Counted from the first letter of the stretch, positions 1 through 8,731 are shown. The stretch is DNA of 9,801 nucleotides from an uncultured Chryseolinea sp. (GCA_946478915.1 CAMLER010000148.1:1-9801), one strand, 5' to 3'. Made by a program: numbers and translations. The notes: generated by a model from the sequence alone, not told the origin.

Positions 1-1
1 T

Positions 2-766
2 GTGCGATGCAATCCTACTTTTTTTGATGGCTATTTTAATCGGGCAAACGCGGCCTTTGAATCAAACGAGCATTATCGCGCTCTAAAAGATCTTGAAACG
101 CTGGAAAGAAATTACGCAGATACCGCCAGGGTATTTTTCCTCAAGGGTTTGGTGCTAACTCGTCTTCGTAAATTTGATGATGCACTGAATTCGCTCAGAA
201 AGGCATCTGCACTCGACAAAAGAAACAGTGAAATTTTGGTGAACCTTGGTACGGTTCATTATTACAAAAGGGAATTTGATAGTGCGACTTACTATTTGAA
301 TCGTTCAATTGAAATGAACCCGGTCGAAGCCAATGCATTTAACGCGTTGGCTATGGTTGAAGTGGAGCTGAAAAATTATGATCGGGCTCTTGATTTGGTT
401 AATAAAGCTCTCTCGAAACAGTCGCGGGACCCTTACTTCCTTAACAATCGCGGATACATTTTTCTGCAAAGCCATCAGATGGATAAGGCAATTCAAGATA
501 TCGACCTGAGCATTACACTCGATCCTTACAACGGATGGGCTTACAGGAACAAAGGTCTTTATTATCTGATGAGCAACAGGTATGACGACGCGATCCGATT
601 GTTGCTGAGAGCTGAATCAAGCGATCCATTCATCCAGAATCTTTATTTTTATTTGGGCGAGGCATATCATAGGAACAATAACAAAGTGCAGGCATGTACG
701 TATTATGCAAAGGCGCTTGAACGTGACGAAATGAGCTTACAAGACTTTGAGGGGAAATGCAAATAG
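2..766 (+). CDS. TPR-repeat protein, 5'-truncated by the window edge
   Basis: The reading frame is open from the first bases and ends at TAG 764-766. The apparent GTG at base 2 is only the window edge, since the visible protein starts inside a repeat, so this is the C-terminal part (254 residues) of a longer gene. At least seven tandem 34-residue tetratricopeptide repeats are visible, at about residues 6-37, 42-75, 76-109, 110-143, 144-177, 178-211 and 212-245. They show the usual small-residue pattern (for example the G/A and Y/F positions of LGTVHYYKREFDSA) and end in D/N-P turns. TPR arrays form superhelical protein-binding scaffolds. The visible part has no enzymatic domain, and any signal peptide or lipoprotein Cys would lie upstream of the window. 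The Nudix gene starts 3 bases after the stop, so the two are very likely co-transcribed. The specific partner is unknown. Confidence 0.85.
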   Translation: MRCNPTFFDGYFNRANAAFESNEHYRALKDLETLERNYADTARVFFLKGLVLTRLRKFDDALNSLRKASALDKRNSEILVNLGTVHYYKREFDSATYYLNRSIEMNPVEANAFNALAMVEVELKNYDRALDLVNKALSKQSRDPYFLNNRGYIFLQSHQMDKAIQDIDLSITLDPYNGWAYRNKGLYYLMSNRYDDAIRLLLRAESSDPFIQNLYFYLGEAYHRNNNKVQACTYYAKALERDEMSLQDFEGKCK

Positions 767-769
767 ACT

Positions 770-1402
770 ATGTATGATTCGTTAATCAAGCATTTGAGTG
801 AGCGGCTTAAGAATGAATTGCCTTCTGCGTTAGCACATGATCCTCTTCGTGCCGTGCCCGTTGGACAATTTAAGCCGAAATTCAAAGCTGATGGACCGAC
901 TCGCCCTGGAAGCGTATTGATTCTGCTCTATCAAGAGGAGGGGGATATTAAGTTTCCACTGATAAAGCGACCCGAATATCCTGGTGCTCATGGGGGACAA
1001 ATAAGTTTGCCCGGTGGAAAAGCCGAGGCTGGGGAAAATTCTATTGATACCGCGTTAAGGGAGGCGCAAGAAGAAATCGGTGTAGATAGCCGTAGCGTTA
1101 ACGTACTCGGCAGACTAAGCGAGTTTCATGTCATACCCAGCAACTTCCTTATAACACCGGTAGTGGCAAGCATTGATCGTGTACCGGTATGGATACCGGA
1201 TCCTTACGAAGTTGCAGGCATCTTAACGGGAAGTATCTTCGAGCTCGTTAAAGATGACGCTGTTCGTACAACGGAGATCCTGGCGGCCGGTCAATACCGT
1301 ATGAATGCGCCACACTTCAACATCGAGAACGAAATTGTCTGGGGTGCAACCGCGATGATGTTGAACGAATTCAGGATGGTGTTGAAAGAATTAATCAACT
1401 AA
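770..1402 (+). CDS. Nudix hydrolase, CoA pyrophosphatase type (NudL/NUDT7-like)
   Basis: This 210-residue protein carries a complete Nudix box at residues 83-105: G83, then E89, then R97-E98, E101-E102, G104 and a final V105, fitting G-x5-E-x7-RE-U-x-EE-x-G-U. The glutamates of the RE..EE helix bind the catalytic Mg2+ or Mn2+. Just upstream, residues 63-83 (PLIKRP then GAHGGQISLPGG) match the extra NuCoA-type segment that marks Nudix enzymes cleaving coenzyme A and acyl-CoA to phosphopantetheine (or acyl-phosphopantetheine) and 3',5'-ADP. Length and layout fit the bacterial family, and no signal peptide is seen, so it should be cytosolic. ATG 770 is the first start after the upstream stop and leaves a 3-base gap to the TPR gene, which indicates an operon. 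CoA specificity is inferred from the motif; another nucleoside diphosphate-X substrate is possible. Confidence 0.9.
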   Translation: MYDSLIKHLSERLKNELPSALAHDPLRAVPVGQFKPKFKADGPTRPGSVLILLYQEEGDIKFPLIKRPEYPGAHGGQISLPGGKAEAGENSIDTALREAQEEIGVDSRSVNVLGRLSEFHVIPSNFLITPVVASIDRVPVWIPDPYEVAGILTGSIFELVKDDAVRTTEILAAGQYRMNAPHFNIENEIVWGATAMMLNEFRMVLKELIN

Positions 1403-1407
1403 GGGAA

Positions 1408-1498
1408 CAACCTAACCCAAGATCGCAAAGACGCCAAGTTTTTTCCAAAGCTTTTTCGCAATGTGATATCTCTTGGTGTCCTTGCGTTTCGCAGGTTG
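1408..1498. repeat. 91-bp imperfect palindrome (REP-like element) between convergent genes
   Basis: Two pairs of inverted arms fold on each other. The outer arms CAACCT (1408-1413) and AGGTTG (1493-1498) are perfect. The inner arms CGCAAAGACGCCAAG (1424-1438) and CTTGGTGTCCTTGCG (1472-1486) match at 13 of 15 positions. The 33-base centre is T-rich, with a TTTTTT run at 1439-1444. The CGCAAAGACGC..AAG arms resemble dispersed palindromic repeats that I recall from many environmental bacteria, so this is probably an old copy of such an element. It fills almost the whole gap between the Nudix gene stop and the ferritin stop, and in RNA it could end transcripts from both sides. The termination role is inferred. 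Confidence 0.6.
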
Positions 1499-1508
1499 TA
1501 TTTTTCAA

Positions 1509-2057
1509 TTACAACTTACCGGAAATGCGCGCAGCGTAGGCTTCAAGCTTGCCAACTTCCTGGTCTATCATCCACAATCCAACACCTTCTTCGCCGATGA
1601 TATCAAAGATTTCAACAGCCCGGCGGGCGAGCGTTTCTTCTTCGCGTTGTTCTGTCACATACCATTGCAGGAAGCTAAATGTGGCGAAGTCTTTGATCTG
1701 CAGGCACTGGTCTACGATATTGTTAATTGATTTCGTGACTTCAATTTCGTGTGCCAATACCGATTCAAAGACTTCTCGAAGTGTGCCGAACTTGTGCTTG
1801 ATCCCAGACACCTCGGGTTGAAGAGCGTGGCCACCGGCTGCATTAACATACCTGAATAGTTTAAGCATGTGCATACGCTCTTCTTCGGAGTGCTTATAAA
1901 GAAATTCCGCTGAAACCTCAAAGCCCTGGGTGTCGCACCAGGATGCCATCGACAGGTAGGCAGCTGATGACTTGCCCTCCATTACAATTTGTCGGTTCAA
2001 CATTTCTTCGATCTCGGGAGTGATCGATCGAGCGGGAGTATAAGTTTGTTTTTTCAT
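1509..2057 (-). CDS. ftnA: Non-haem ferritin (bacterial FtnA type)
   Basis: This 182-residue protein is a four-helix-bundle iron-storage ferritin that oxidises Fe(II) at a dinuclear ferroxidase centre and stores it as a ferric mineral in a 24-subunit cytosolic shell. By comparison with E. coli FtnA the centre residues are E27, E60, H63, E104 and Q131, the last in the hallmark stretch FSFLQWYVTEQREEE (residues 127-141). Y34 fits the conserved tyrosine of helix A. The length is slightly above the E. coli protein (165 residues) because of about ten extra N-terminal residues. There is no haem-ligand pattern to suggest bacterioferritin. The ATG at 2055-2057 is preceded by an AAAAGGTGAT ribosome-binding sequence, unusually good for this phylum. 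It is transcribed alone and converges on the Nudix gene. Iron or oxidative-stress control is likely from the family, but no Fur box was recognised. Confidence 0.95.
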   Translation of the reverse strand: MKKQTYTPARSITPEIEEMLNRQIVMEGKSSAAYLSMASWCDTQGFEVSAEFLYKHSEEERMHMLKLFRYVNAAGGHALQPEVSGIKHKFGTLREVFESVLAHEIEVTKSINNIVDQCLQIKDFATFSFLQWYVTEQREEETLARRAVEIFDIIGEEGVGLWMIDQEVGKLEAYAARISGKL

Positions 2058-2058
2058 A

Positions 2059-2067
2059 TCACCTTTT
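2059..2067 (-). promoter_or_regulatory. Ribosome-binding site of the ferritin gene
   Basis: Read on the minus strand, AAAAGGTGA ends two bases before the ATG. It contains the AGGTGA core, complementary to the 16S rRNA tail, and fixes the start codon at 2057. Most other genes in the window lack such a sequence. Confidence 0.6.
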
Positions 2068-2072
2068 GATTA

Positions 2073-2080
2073 TAAAGGTA
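2073..2080 (-). promoter_or_regulatory. Possible -7 element of the ferritin promoter
   Basis: The minus strand reads TACCTTTA, seven of eight positions of the Bacteroidota -7 consensus TAnnTTTG, and overlaps TATAAT shifted by a few bases. It lies about 15 bases before the ATG. No clear TTTG -33 element sits at the usual distance, so this is a weak call. Confidence 0.3.
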
Positions 2081-2165
2081 TTGAAATCAATCAATTCTGA
2101 CGATTTTCCCAGTATTTGTTATTCGGTTTAAATCTAAATAGCATTTGAAATACAGTAACGAAGGC

Positions 2166-2236
2166 GGACAAAAGCGAAATTCTTCAGTCACAATATGTTG
2201 GATATTGTTGAGATAAGAACCAGACTGAAAAATCGC
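2166..2236 (-). terminator. Branched hairpin with short T-tract after the GDSL esterase gene
   Basis: On the minus strand, eight bases past the esterase stop, GCGA (pairing 2174-2177 with 2233-2236) and a 7-bp stem (2183-2189 with 2223-2229, GACTGAA/TTCAGTC) enclose a smaller hairpin with perfect 7-bp arms and a 5-base loop (2190-2196 and 2202-2208). The structure is followed by TTTTG on the minus strand (2169-2173). It fits a weak intrinsic terminator or a stabilising 3' end for the esterase mRNA. The stem is AT-rich and the T-tract is short, hence the modest confidence. Confidence 0.4.
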
Positions 2237-2243
2237 TAAGCGG

Positions 2244-2858
2244 TTAATCAGCAATAAGCGGTTCGATAACTTTTGCAACATTTTCCGCAACGATCCTATG
2301 GCCTTCCGGATTTGGATGGATGCCATCTCCCAGGTTAAGCTTTTCATTACCGGCGACGTCCTGAAGTAAAAAAGGAATCAATGTCGCGTTATTTTTGGCT
2401 GCGAGTTCAGGGAAGATTTTTCTAAAATTCGCGGTATATTCCGGGCCCATATTGGGAGGAACCATCATTCCGGCTATAACAATTTTAACCTTCGGGTATT
2501 TTGCTTTTACACGATCGATGATTTGCTGTAGGTTCTTCTTTGTTTGATCCAGCGGCAGTCCGCGTAGACCATCATTTGCTCCCAATTCAAGAACAAAAAT
2601 GTCAATAGGTTGCCGAATCACCCAATTCAAACGAGTTAGGCCACCGGCTGAAGTCTCTCCGCTAAGACCCGCGTTAACTACACTGGCTACCTTATCGGTC
2701 TTATTCAATTTCTTTTCGACCAGGGCAGGAAAAGCCTCCTCGGGCGATAAACCATATCCCGCAGTAAGACTATCCCCGTAAAAAAGAATTACTTTTGGAG
2801 CCGGATTTAGTTCTATCAGGTTAAGTATTAAGAAAATATAAAGCAATTTCAGTCCCAT
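2244..2858 (-). CDS. tesA: Periplasmic GDSL/SGNH esterase (TesA-like arylesterase / lysophospholipase)
   Basis: This 204-residue SGNH hydrolase has all four family blocks: block I FYGDSLTAGYG with nucleophile S30; block II SGETSAGG with oxyanion G67; block III LELGANDGLRG with N95; block V DGIHPNPEGH with D178 and H181 completing the triad. This is the layout of E. coli TesA (thioesterase I / protease I / lysophospholipase L1), which hydrolyses acyl-CoA, lysophospholipid and aryl ester bonds. The first 17 residues (MGLKLLYIFLILNLIEL) form a hydrophobic segment typical of an export signal, so the enzyme probably acts in the periplasm. It is divergent from a YbbA-like ABC ATPase gene with 87 bp between starts, as in the enterobacterial tesA-ybbA pair. 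The natural substrate is not determined by the sequence. Confidence 0.9.
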   Translation of the reverse strand: MGLKLLYIFLILNLIELNPAPKVILFYGDSLTAGYGLSPEEAFPALVEKKLNKTDKVASVVNAGLSGETSAGGLTRLNWVIRQPIDIFVLELGANDGLRGLPLDQTKKNLQQIIDRVKAKYPKVKIVIAGMMVPPNMGPEYTANFRKIFPELAAKNNATLIPFLLQDVAGNEKLNLGDGIHPNPEGHRIVAENVAKVIEPLIAD

Positions 2859-2897
2859 AGCCGATCAAGTTCGCGTTTTAAACTTTCAGTAACAATA

Positions 2898-2927
2898 TTT
2901 GAATTTTAAACGTCTACACTAACATTA
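2898..2927 (+). promoter_or_regulatory. Possible promoter of the ABC ATPase gene
   Basis: TTTG (2898-2901) and TAACATTA (2920-2927) are separated by 18 bases. This matches the Bacteroidota -33/-7 layout (TTTG, about 19 bases, TAnnTTTG), with an imperfect -7 box. The predicted transcript start would fall close to the ATG at 2946. The esterase promoter must lie on the other strand of the same 87-bp gap, but no convincing box was found there. Confidence 0.25.
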
Positions 2928-2945
2928 TTGATTCAAACAAAAATC

Positions 2946-3659
2946 ATGTCAACTGCGATCCTCCAAGCTGAAAACCTTACCAAGATATATCGTTCGGGTG
3001 ACAAGGATCTTGTTGTGCTTGACGATGTGTCATTTACAGTGGAGCAGGGGAATTCGCTCGCATTGATCGGACCCTCTGGAAGCGGTAAAACCACATTGCT
3101 TGGGTTGTGTGCCGGATTGGATACTGCCACTTCCGGAATTGTGTCGCTTATGGGTTTTAAGCTGAATGCCATGAGCGAGGACGATCGTGCGTATGTCCGC
3201 AACCAGTATGTAGGGTTTGTTTTTCAGAATTTTCAATTGCTGTCTACGCTTACTGCTGTAGAAAATGTAATGGTTCCCCTGGAATTGCGCGGCGAACGAA
3301 ATGTGCAAAGCAAAGCAATCGAACTTCTGGGGAGGGTTGGGCTTGCAGATCGATTGCACCACTATCCTTCTCAACTTTCCGGTGGTGAGCAGCAGCGCGT
3401 GGCAATGGCAAGAGCGTTCATCACCGATCCGAAAATTTTGTTTGCCGATGAACCAACAGGAAACCTGGATGATGAAAATGCGACTCATATCACTGATCTG
3501 TTGTTTGGAATGAACAAGGAAAAGGGCACGACCTTAGTTTTAGTTACCCACAATCTTGACCTTGCTCAGCGGACCCAGCGTATTTTAAGAATGAAGGGTG
3601 GAAAACTAATTGAAGAAGTTCTTGTAGAAGGTCCTAAGCTGCACATTCAGGGAAAGTAG
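2946..3659 (+). CDS. ybbA: ABC transporter ATP-binding protein, YbbA/LolD (MacB-like) family
   Basis: The 237-residue protein is a single nucleotide-binding domain. Numbered from ATG 2946, it has Walker A GPSGSGKT (42-49), Q-loop Q94, signature [14 protein letters not shown] (144-157), Walker [13 protein letters not shown] (164-175) and H-loop H202. The LSGGEQQR and EPTGNLD wording is typical of the MacB/LolD/FtsE group, whose members work with FtsX-like permeases in lipoprotein release, efflux or signalling rather than solute import. An in-frame TTG at 2928 would add six residues; ATG 2946 is preferred because the family core starts just after it. It is head to head with the TesA-like esterase gene, the same pairing as E. 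coli tesA and ybbA. In E. coli the permease ybbP follows; here a terminator and an unrelated secreted protein follow, so the membrane partner must be encoded elsewhere. Confidence 0.9.
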   Translation: MSTAILQAENLTKIYRSGDKDLVVLDDVSFTVEQGNSLALIGPSGSGKTTLLGLCAGLDTATSGIVSLMGFKLNAMSEDDRAYVRNQYVGFVFQNFQLLSTLTAVENVMVPLELRGERNVQSKAIELLGRVGLADRLHHYPSQLSGGEQQRVAMARAFITDPKILFADEPTGNLDDENATHITDLLFGMNKEKGTTLVLVTHNLDLAQRTQRILRMKGGKLIEEVLVEGPKLHIQGK

Positions 3660-3667
3660 AATCCAGT

Positions 3668-3690
3668 TGTGTAAATTTTACACATTTTTT
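3668..3690 (+). terminator. Intrinsic terminator of the ABC ATPase gene
   Basis: The perfect inverted arms TGTGTAAA (3668-3675) and TTTACACA (3677-3684) flank a single central base and are followed at once by six T (3685-3690). The hairpin begins 8 bases after the stop codon. The stem is AT-rich, but the layout is that of a Rho-independent terminator. It confirms that no permease gene is co-transcribed downstream. Confidence 0.7.
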
Positions 3691-3809
3691 CCAGATGCCC
3701 TTTCCCCACCAGCCATAATTCAACATGATTTTAACGAGTTAACCAAAGGCACGATTTTTTCATTCACCATTTTAAATTGAGACCTTCAACTTAACTATTG
3801 AAAAAGAAT

Positions 3810-4271
3810 ATGATACGGAATACATCTCTTTTATTGCTTGCCCTGATTCTTACCATTGCTTTCGAAACTTCAGCACAACGTTCAGAAGATGCCCCTGACA
3901 AGAGAATTGAAACCATCGTTGGCAAATGGCAATTACAAAAGGTCTATGCTGGAAGTCGCGAGATTACAACAAATCCAAATTCGGAAGGGTCGTGGATTGA
4001 GTTCAATGAAGATGGAACTTATACTCAGCAAGCTGAGGATGGAGATCAGGGATCATATCGATTGAATGAAAATCACTCCGTACTTTATCTGGAAAGCGCG
4101 CAGAAAAAGGAAACTTCTGCAGCTGTATCAGTTAATGATCTTACAGAATACAATATTGTACTTCGGGATGGAATGCTCACCATGCAAGCGAAGAATTCGA
4201 ATGCCGGGTCGACAAAATATGTTTACGTCAGAAGCACCCCTAATTCCAATGTCGATAAGGAACAAAAATAA
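3810..4271 (+). CDS. Secreted lipocalin-like domain protein
   Basis: This is a 153-residue protein if started at ATG 3810; an in-frame TTG at 3798 would add MKKN and is a possible alternative. The N-terminus has a positively charged start, a hydrophobic core (LLLLALILTIAF) and an A-x-A-like exit (TSAQ), so a signal peptide of about 23 residues is likely and the product is exported. The mature part starts with IVGKWQLQKVYAG (residues 36-48) and continues with WIEFNEDGTYTQ (62-73), then short alternating strands. The GKW..W.L/F..DGTY pattern is typical of the small lipocalin-like beta-barrel families common in Bacteroidota. No lipobox Cys is present, so it is not an obvious lipoprotein. Ligand and role are unknown. 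Its TAA (4269-4271) directly abuts the stop of the convergent ABC-F gene. Confidence 0.75.
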   Translation: MIRNTSLLLLALILTIAFETSAQRSEDAPDKRIETIVGKWQLQKVYAGSREITTNPNSEGSWIEFNEDGTYTQQAEDGDQGSYRLNENHSVLYLESAQKKETSAAVSVNDLTEYNIVLRDGMLTMQAKNSNAGSTKYVYVRSTPNSNVDKEQK

Positions 4272-6087
<1,816 letters not shown>

Positions 6088-7107
6088 CTACAAAGAGTTT
6101 CGGATAATGAGCGTAAACGGATTTTTTACCTTATTTCGCTTCCGATTCTTAATCATATCTGCCAGCGTTTCACCCATTCGATTAAAATCAGTGGTTAGAA
6201 CGGAGATTCCACCAGCAAGAATTTCCTTGAAAGGGGTATCGTTATAGGTAATGATACCAATATCGGATCCAAGGCGCAGGTTGAGGGCGTTGGCTTTTTT
6301 GATGAGTTCGACTACATCGATTTCCTCAATGACGATATATACTTCACCGTCTACCACTTCGCGGCTTCCGACCTTTTCAATGATTTCATAATCAAATCCT
6401 TCAGCATCACAGAAATTCGTGAATCCTTTTTGAATGTCGGAGCAATAGTAATTATCGGGAGGGAAAACCAAAACCAGCTTGTTGTAATGCCTTATCTTAT
6501 GAATTCCAGTGTACAGTGCCTGATGAATATCCAACTCGAAATCTTCAAAGACACATCCATAATCGCCGTCGATTCCCTCGAGATCTTTGTTCAATAGTAT
6601 CAGTCGTTCTTTGGGAACCTTATTAATGGCGGCCTTTACGCTCTCAGTCTCCTGGCGAAGATGGGGCATCAAAACATAATAATCATATCGCCCAAGGCTT
6701 TCAATGATAATCTTCTCAAGCGTGCGGCTGTCGCCATTGTGAACCTGCAAATCCACAGTAAAGCCTTCGCCTACGTTTCTTACAAATGAATTATACACTG
6801 TTTTCTTATGGTCGCTGAGTTTATTAAACATCAGCAGTACCCTTCGTTCCTCGTTTTTCCCTGTGCTTGAAACATAGAAGCCTTTTCCCCGGACAGCCGT
6901 AATAATGCCGCGTTTGCGCAGGATCTTGTATGCCTTTTCAACTGTATCGCGAGAAAGATAATACTCTTCGCTGGTCTCGTTAATCGAGGGGATCTTATCA
7001 CCAACTTTTACAATACCCAGTTCAATATCTGAGACGATGGTATCGACTACTTGCTGGTATTTTGGAATTTTTGATCCTTCGTCAATGGTTAGGAATCCTT
7101 CGAACAT
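6088..7107 (-). CDS. GntR-family regulator with periplasmic-binding-protein-like sensor domain
   Basis: This 339-residue protein has a GntR winged-helix domain at about residues 14-80 (PKYQQVVDTIVSDIELG, then VGDKIPS, then YYLSRDTVEKAYKILRKRGII and AVRGKGFYVS). The rest (about 87-339) alternates strands and helices like LacI-type sugar-binding sensors, ending with GIITYNDTPFKEILAGGISVLTTDFNRMG, which resembles the late part of LacI/periplasmic-binding folds. This GntR-plus-binding-domain architecture is used in Bacteroidota to sense sugars; FucR of Bacteroides is the example I know. It lies 103 bp downstream of the sugar-kinase gene on the same strand and has its own promoter-like sequence, so it probably controls the kinase and perhaps the divergent permease. 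The effector is not identifiable from sequence. ATG 7107 fits the family start. Confidence 0.9.
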   Translation of the reverse strand: MFEGFLTIDEGSKIPKYQQVVDTIVSDIELGIVKVGDKIPSINETSEEYYLSRDTVEKAYKILRKRGIITAVRGKGFYVSSTGKNEERRVLLMFNKLSDHKKTVYNSFVRNVGEGFTVDLQVHNGDSRTLEKIIIESLGRYDYYVLMPHLRQETESVKAAINKVPKERLILLNKDLEGIDGDYGCVFEDFELDIHQALYTGIHKIRHYNKLVLVFPPDNYYCSDIQKGFTNFCDAEGFDYEIIEKVGSREVVDGEVYIVIEEIDVVELIKKANALNLRLGSDIGIITYNDTPFKEILAGGISVLTTDFNRMGETLADMIKNRKRNKVKNPFTLIIRNSL

Positions 7108-7144
7108 AGATTATCGGGTTAGGGTACAACAACCGTTTTCGCTA

Positions 7145-7175
7145 AAAATATAGGTATAATTTTCGGCCGGATCAA
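7145..7175 (-). promoter_or_regulatory. Possible promoter of the GntR regulator gene
   Basis: On the minus strand TTGA (7172-7175), a 19-base spacer and TATATTTT (7145-7152) fit the Bacteroidota -33/-7 spacing with partial matches to TTTG and TAnnTTTG. It would start transcription about 30 bases before the ATG at 7107. Directly upstream, an inverted pair TGGTAT (7176-7181) and ATACCA (7196-7201) could be a regulator-binding site. Confidence 0.35.
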
Positions 7176-7210
7176 TGGTATCCAACGATTGCGCCATACC
7201 AAGGGCCAAA

Positions 7211-8581
7211 TCAGACCGGAATTACATTCAATAAACTCTTCTTGTCCGAATACGAATCTTTTCCTCGAACAAGCCAGGCGGCGCCGAGAGCGGTCGCACG
7301 CGGATGATCTGACACAAATATTTTCCGCTGAGGAAGTTCTCGCTTCATGATTTCGAGAAACAGGTTGCTTTTAGTGAAGCCACCAACTACAATAATGTTT
7401 TGTACTTCGAACTCTGAGTCTAAAAGGTCGATAGAAAGTTTTTGCCAGCGCACCAATTGCCTTATGAGATGATGTTGGGCTTCTTCAAAAGTTCCTAAAT
7501 TCTCATAGTTGGTCGATTCAGGGCTAGATACCAGGAGCGGCCCAGTCCCCTGCATTCCCAGCGGTTTGAAGTTCAACACATTTTCTGAAGCGATTTTTGA
7601 ATACAAATTTTCATTGAACCTGATGGCTTTGTAATCATCAGGGCCAACCTTAAAATGAGCAGCGACTGCTTTCTGCTGCAGTTCGTGCTCGTGGCCTAAA
7701 AAAATTCGCGACGCCTTTACGGGTTTCCCGTCGAAGGTCATGTAGCACAAACAATCCTGCGACAGTTCATCTTGCGTCAGCAATTGATGATTGAATGGGT
7801 TGAAGCAAATATTCCACGTTCCGGTCGAAAGTAGCAGAAACTTCTCCTTCATCACCACCAGGTAAGGCATTAGTGCTGCGGAACTGTCGTGAACACCGAT
7901 ACCGACCTTTACGGTAACATTCTTAATTTGATGATCGATCGTTTTGTCAGTATTGTAAATCCGCGGAAAAAATTTTCGAACATCTTCTTTATGTACCCAC
8001 TCATGATAGTCGTTAGTTCCGAAATTCCATAGCATGGTGTGACAGCCGATGCTGGTGATGTCTGCTGTAGGTTGATTGGTGAGAAGGGTAGTGAAATATT
8101 GAGGAAAATGTAACGATGAGGATATGCTACTGAATATGTCGGGCTTTTGATACTTCAGCCAGTACAACTGGAGGCCCGAGTTTAAGAGCCCAAGGTATGG
8201 TGACGCAGTGGTCTGGCATATTCCATTTCCCGTATCATAATTCTTAAAAAATCGTTCTTTTATTTCAAGAGGAAGTGGCTTGAGATAGTTGATGAAAGGG
8301 CGGATAGCTTTCCCGTTGCGATCAAGATGCACCATGCTGGCGCCGTAGGTTGAAAAATTTACGTGTGTGACCTGATACTTCGGGTTTTGTGTATAGTCAT
8401 TCAACACGTTGATTACCCAATTGGTGACGTTTTCAAGATCTTCCTCCGGAAAACCTTCATCATCCTTTATTTCAGGAAACTGGACAGTTTGTTCTTCAAT
8501 TGCGTGGAAGTCATTATCAAACACGACAATTTTCTTTGTCGTTTTACCGATATCAAAAATCAAGGTTACTGGAAGACTCAA
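7211..8581 (-). CDS. FGGY-family carbohydrate kinase
   Basis: This 456-residue kinase uses ATP to phosphorylate a sugar, most likely a ketose, in the cytosol. Visible FGGY-family marks are the N-terminal phosphate-1 loop LIFDIGKTTKK (7-17), the catalytic-base region GIGVHDSSAAL (227-237, D232 the likely base), the phosphate-2 loop STGTW (252-256) and the adenosine loop IIVVGGFTKSNLF (396-408). Length is a little below the usual 470-500. The variant DIGKTTKK, in place of the classical D-x-G-T/S-x-S, suggests the L-fuculose/L-rhamnulose-kinase-like branch seen in Bacteroidota, but this is from resemblance only. The start is TTG 8581, since no ATG lies in frame between it and the stop at 8627-8629, and the phosphate-1 loop follows directly. 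It is probably first in a transcript towards the GntR gene and is divergent from an NCS1 permease. Confidence 0.88.
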   Translation of the reverse strand: MSLPVTLIFDIGKTTKKIVVFDNDFHAIEEQTVQFPEIKDDEGFPEEDLENVTNWVINVLNDYTQNPKYQVTHVNFSTYGASMVHLDRNGKAIRPFINYLKPLPLEIKERFFKNYDTGNGICQTTASPYLGLLNSGLQLYWLKYQKPDIFSSISSSLHFPQYFTTLLTNQPTADITSIGCHTMLWNFGTNDYHEWVHKEDVRKFFPRIYNTDKTIDHQIKNVTVKVGIGVHDSSAALMPYLVVMKEKFLLLSTGTWNICFNPFNHQLLTQDELSQDCLCYMTFDGKPVKASRIFLGHEHELQQKAVAAHFKVGPDDYKAIRFNENLYSKIASENVLNFKPLGMQGTGPLLVSSPESTNYENLGTFEEAQHHLIRQLVRWQKLSIDLLDSEFEVQNIIVVGGFTKSNLFLEIMKRELPQRKIFVSDHPRATALGAAWLVRGKDSYSDKKSLLNVIPV

Positions 8582-8628
8582 TGTGGGAAATTGCGGGAAA
8601 AGGTGATTAAAAAATTGGTCTTTGGCTC

Positions 8629-8694
8629 ATAAAAAGAAAGGACCTCCTGACCGCTTATCCAATTAAGGACAAGCGGCCCCGGCTGGAGGTACCT
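8629..8694 (-). terminator. Two-part hairpin plus T-rich tract in the kinase leader (possible attenuator)
   Basis: Outer arms AGGACCTCC (8639-8647) and GGAGGTACCT (8685-8694) pair over 9 bp with one bulged A. Inner arms CCGCTTATCC (8651-8660) and GGACAAGCGG (8667-8676) pair at 9 of 10 positions around a 6-base loop. Read on the minus strand, towards the kinase, the hairpin is followed by TTCTTTTTAT. This is terminator-like but lies upstream of the kinase gene, so it could be an attenuator, the end of a short leader RNA, or a DNA-level operator. On the plus strand no T-run follows. Confidence 0.45.
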
Positions 8695-8731
8695 AACCAA
8701 TCCTTCAAATAAAAAAATTATCTGTGATGTA

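Noticed and set aside
1473..1821. Plus-strand open frames across the ferritin gene
   Set aside because: They are antisense shadows of the ferritin coding sequence and match no recognisable family.
2087..2347. Minus-strand open frame of 86 codons overlapping the esterase 3' end
   Set aside because: It overlaps the well-supported esterase gene in another frame, has no recognisable domain, and its composition looks like a shadow frame.
3030..3488. 152-codon minus-strand frame inside the ABC ATPase gene
   Set aside because: It is fully antisense to a gene with all ABC motifs, and its translation has no signal, domain or plausible start context.
7117..7127. GGTTAGGGTAC near the GntR start, resembling GGTTAGGTAC on the other strand at 8689-8698
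   Set aside because: The match needs a one-base gap, the orientations relative to the genes differ, and the motif is short; not enough to call a shared operator.
8611..8630. Seven-codon leader peptide frame (MSQRPIF) between the hairpin and the kinase start
   Set aside because: It is too short to separate from chance, has no clear ribosome-binding site, and has no run of regulatory codons as in amino-acid attenuators.
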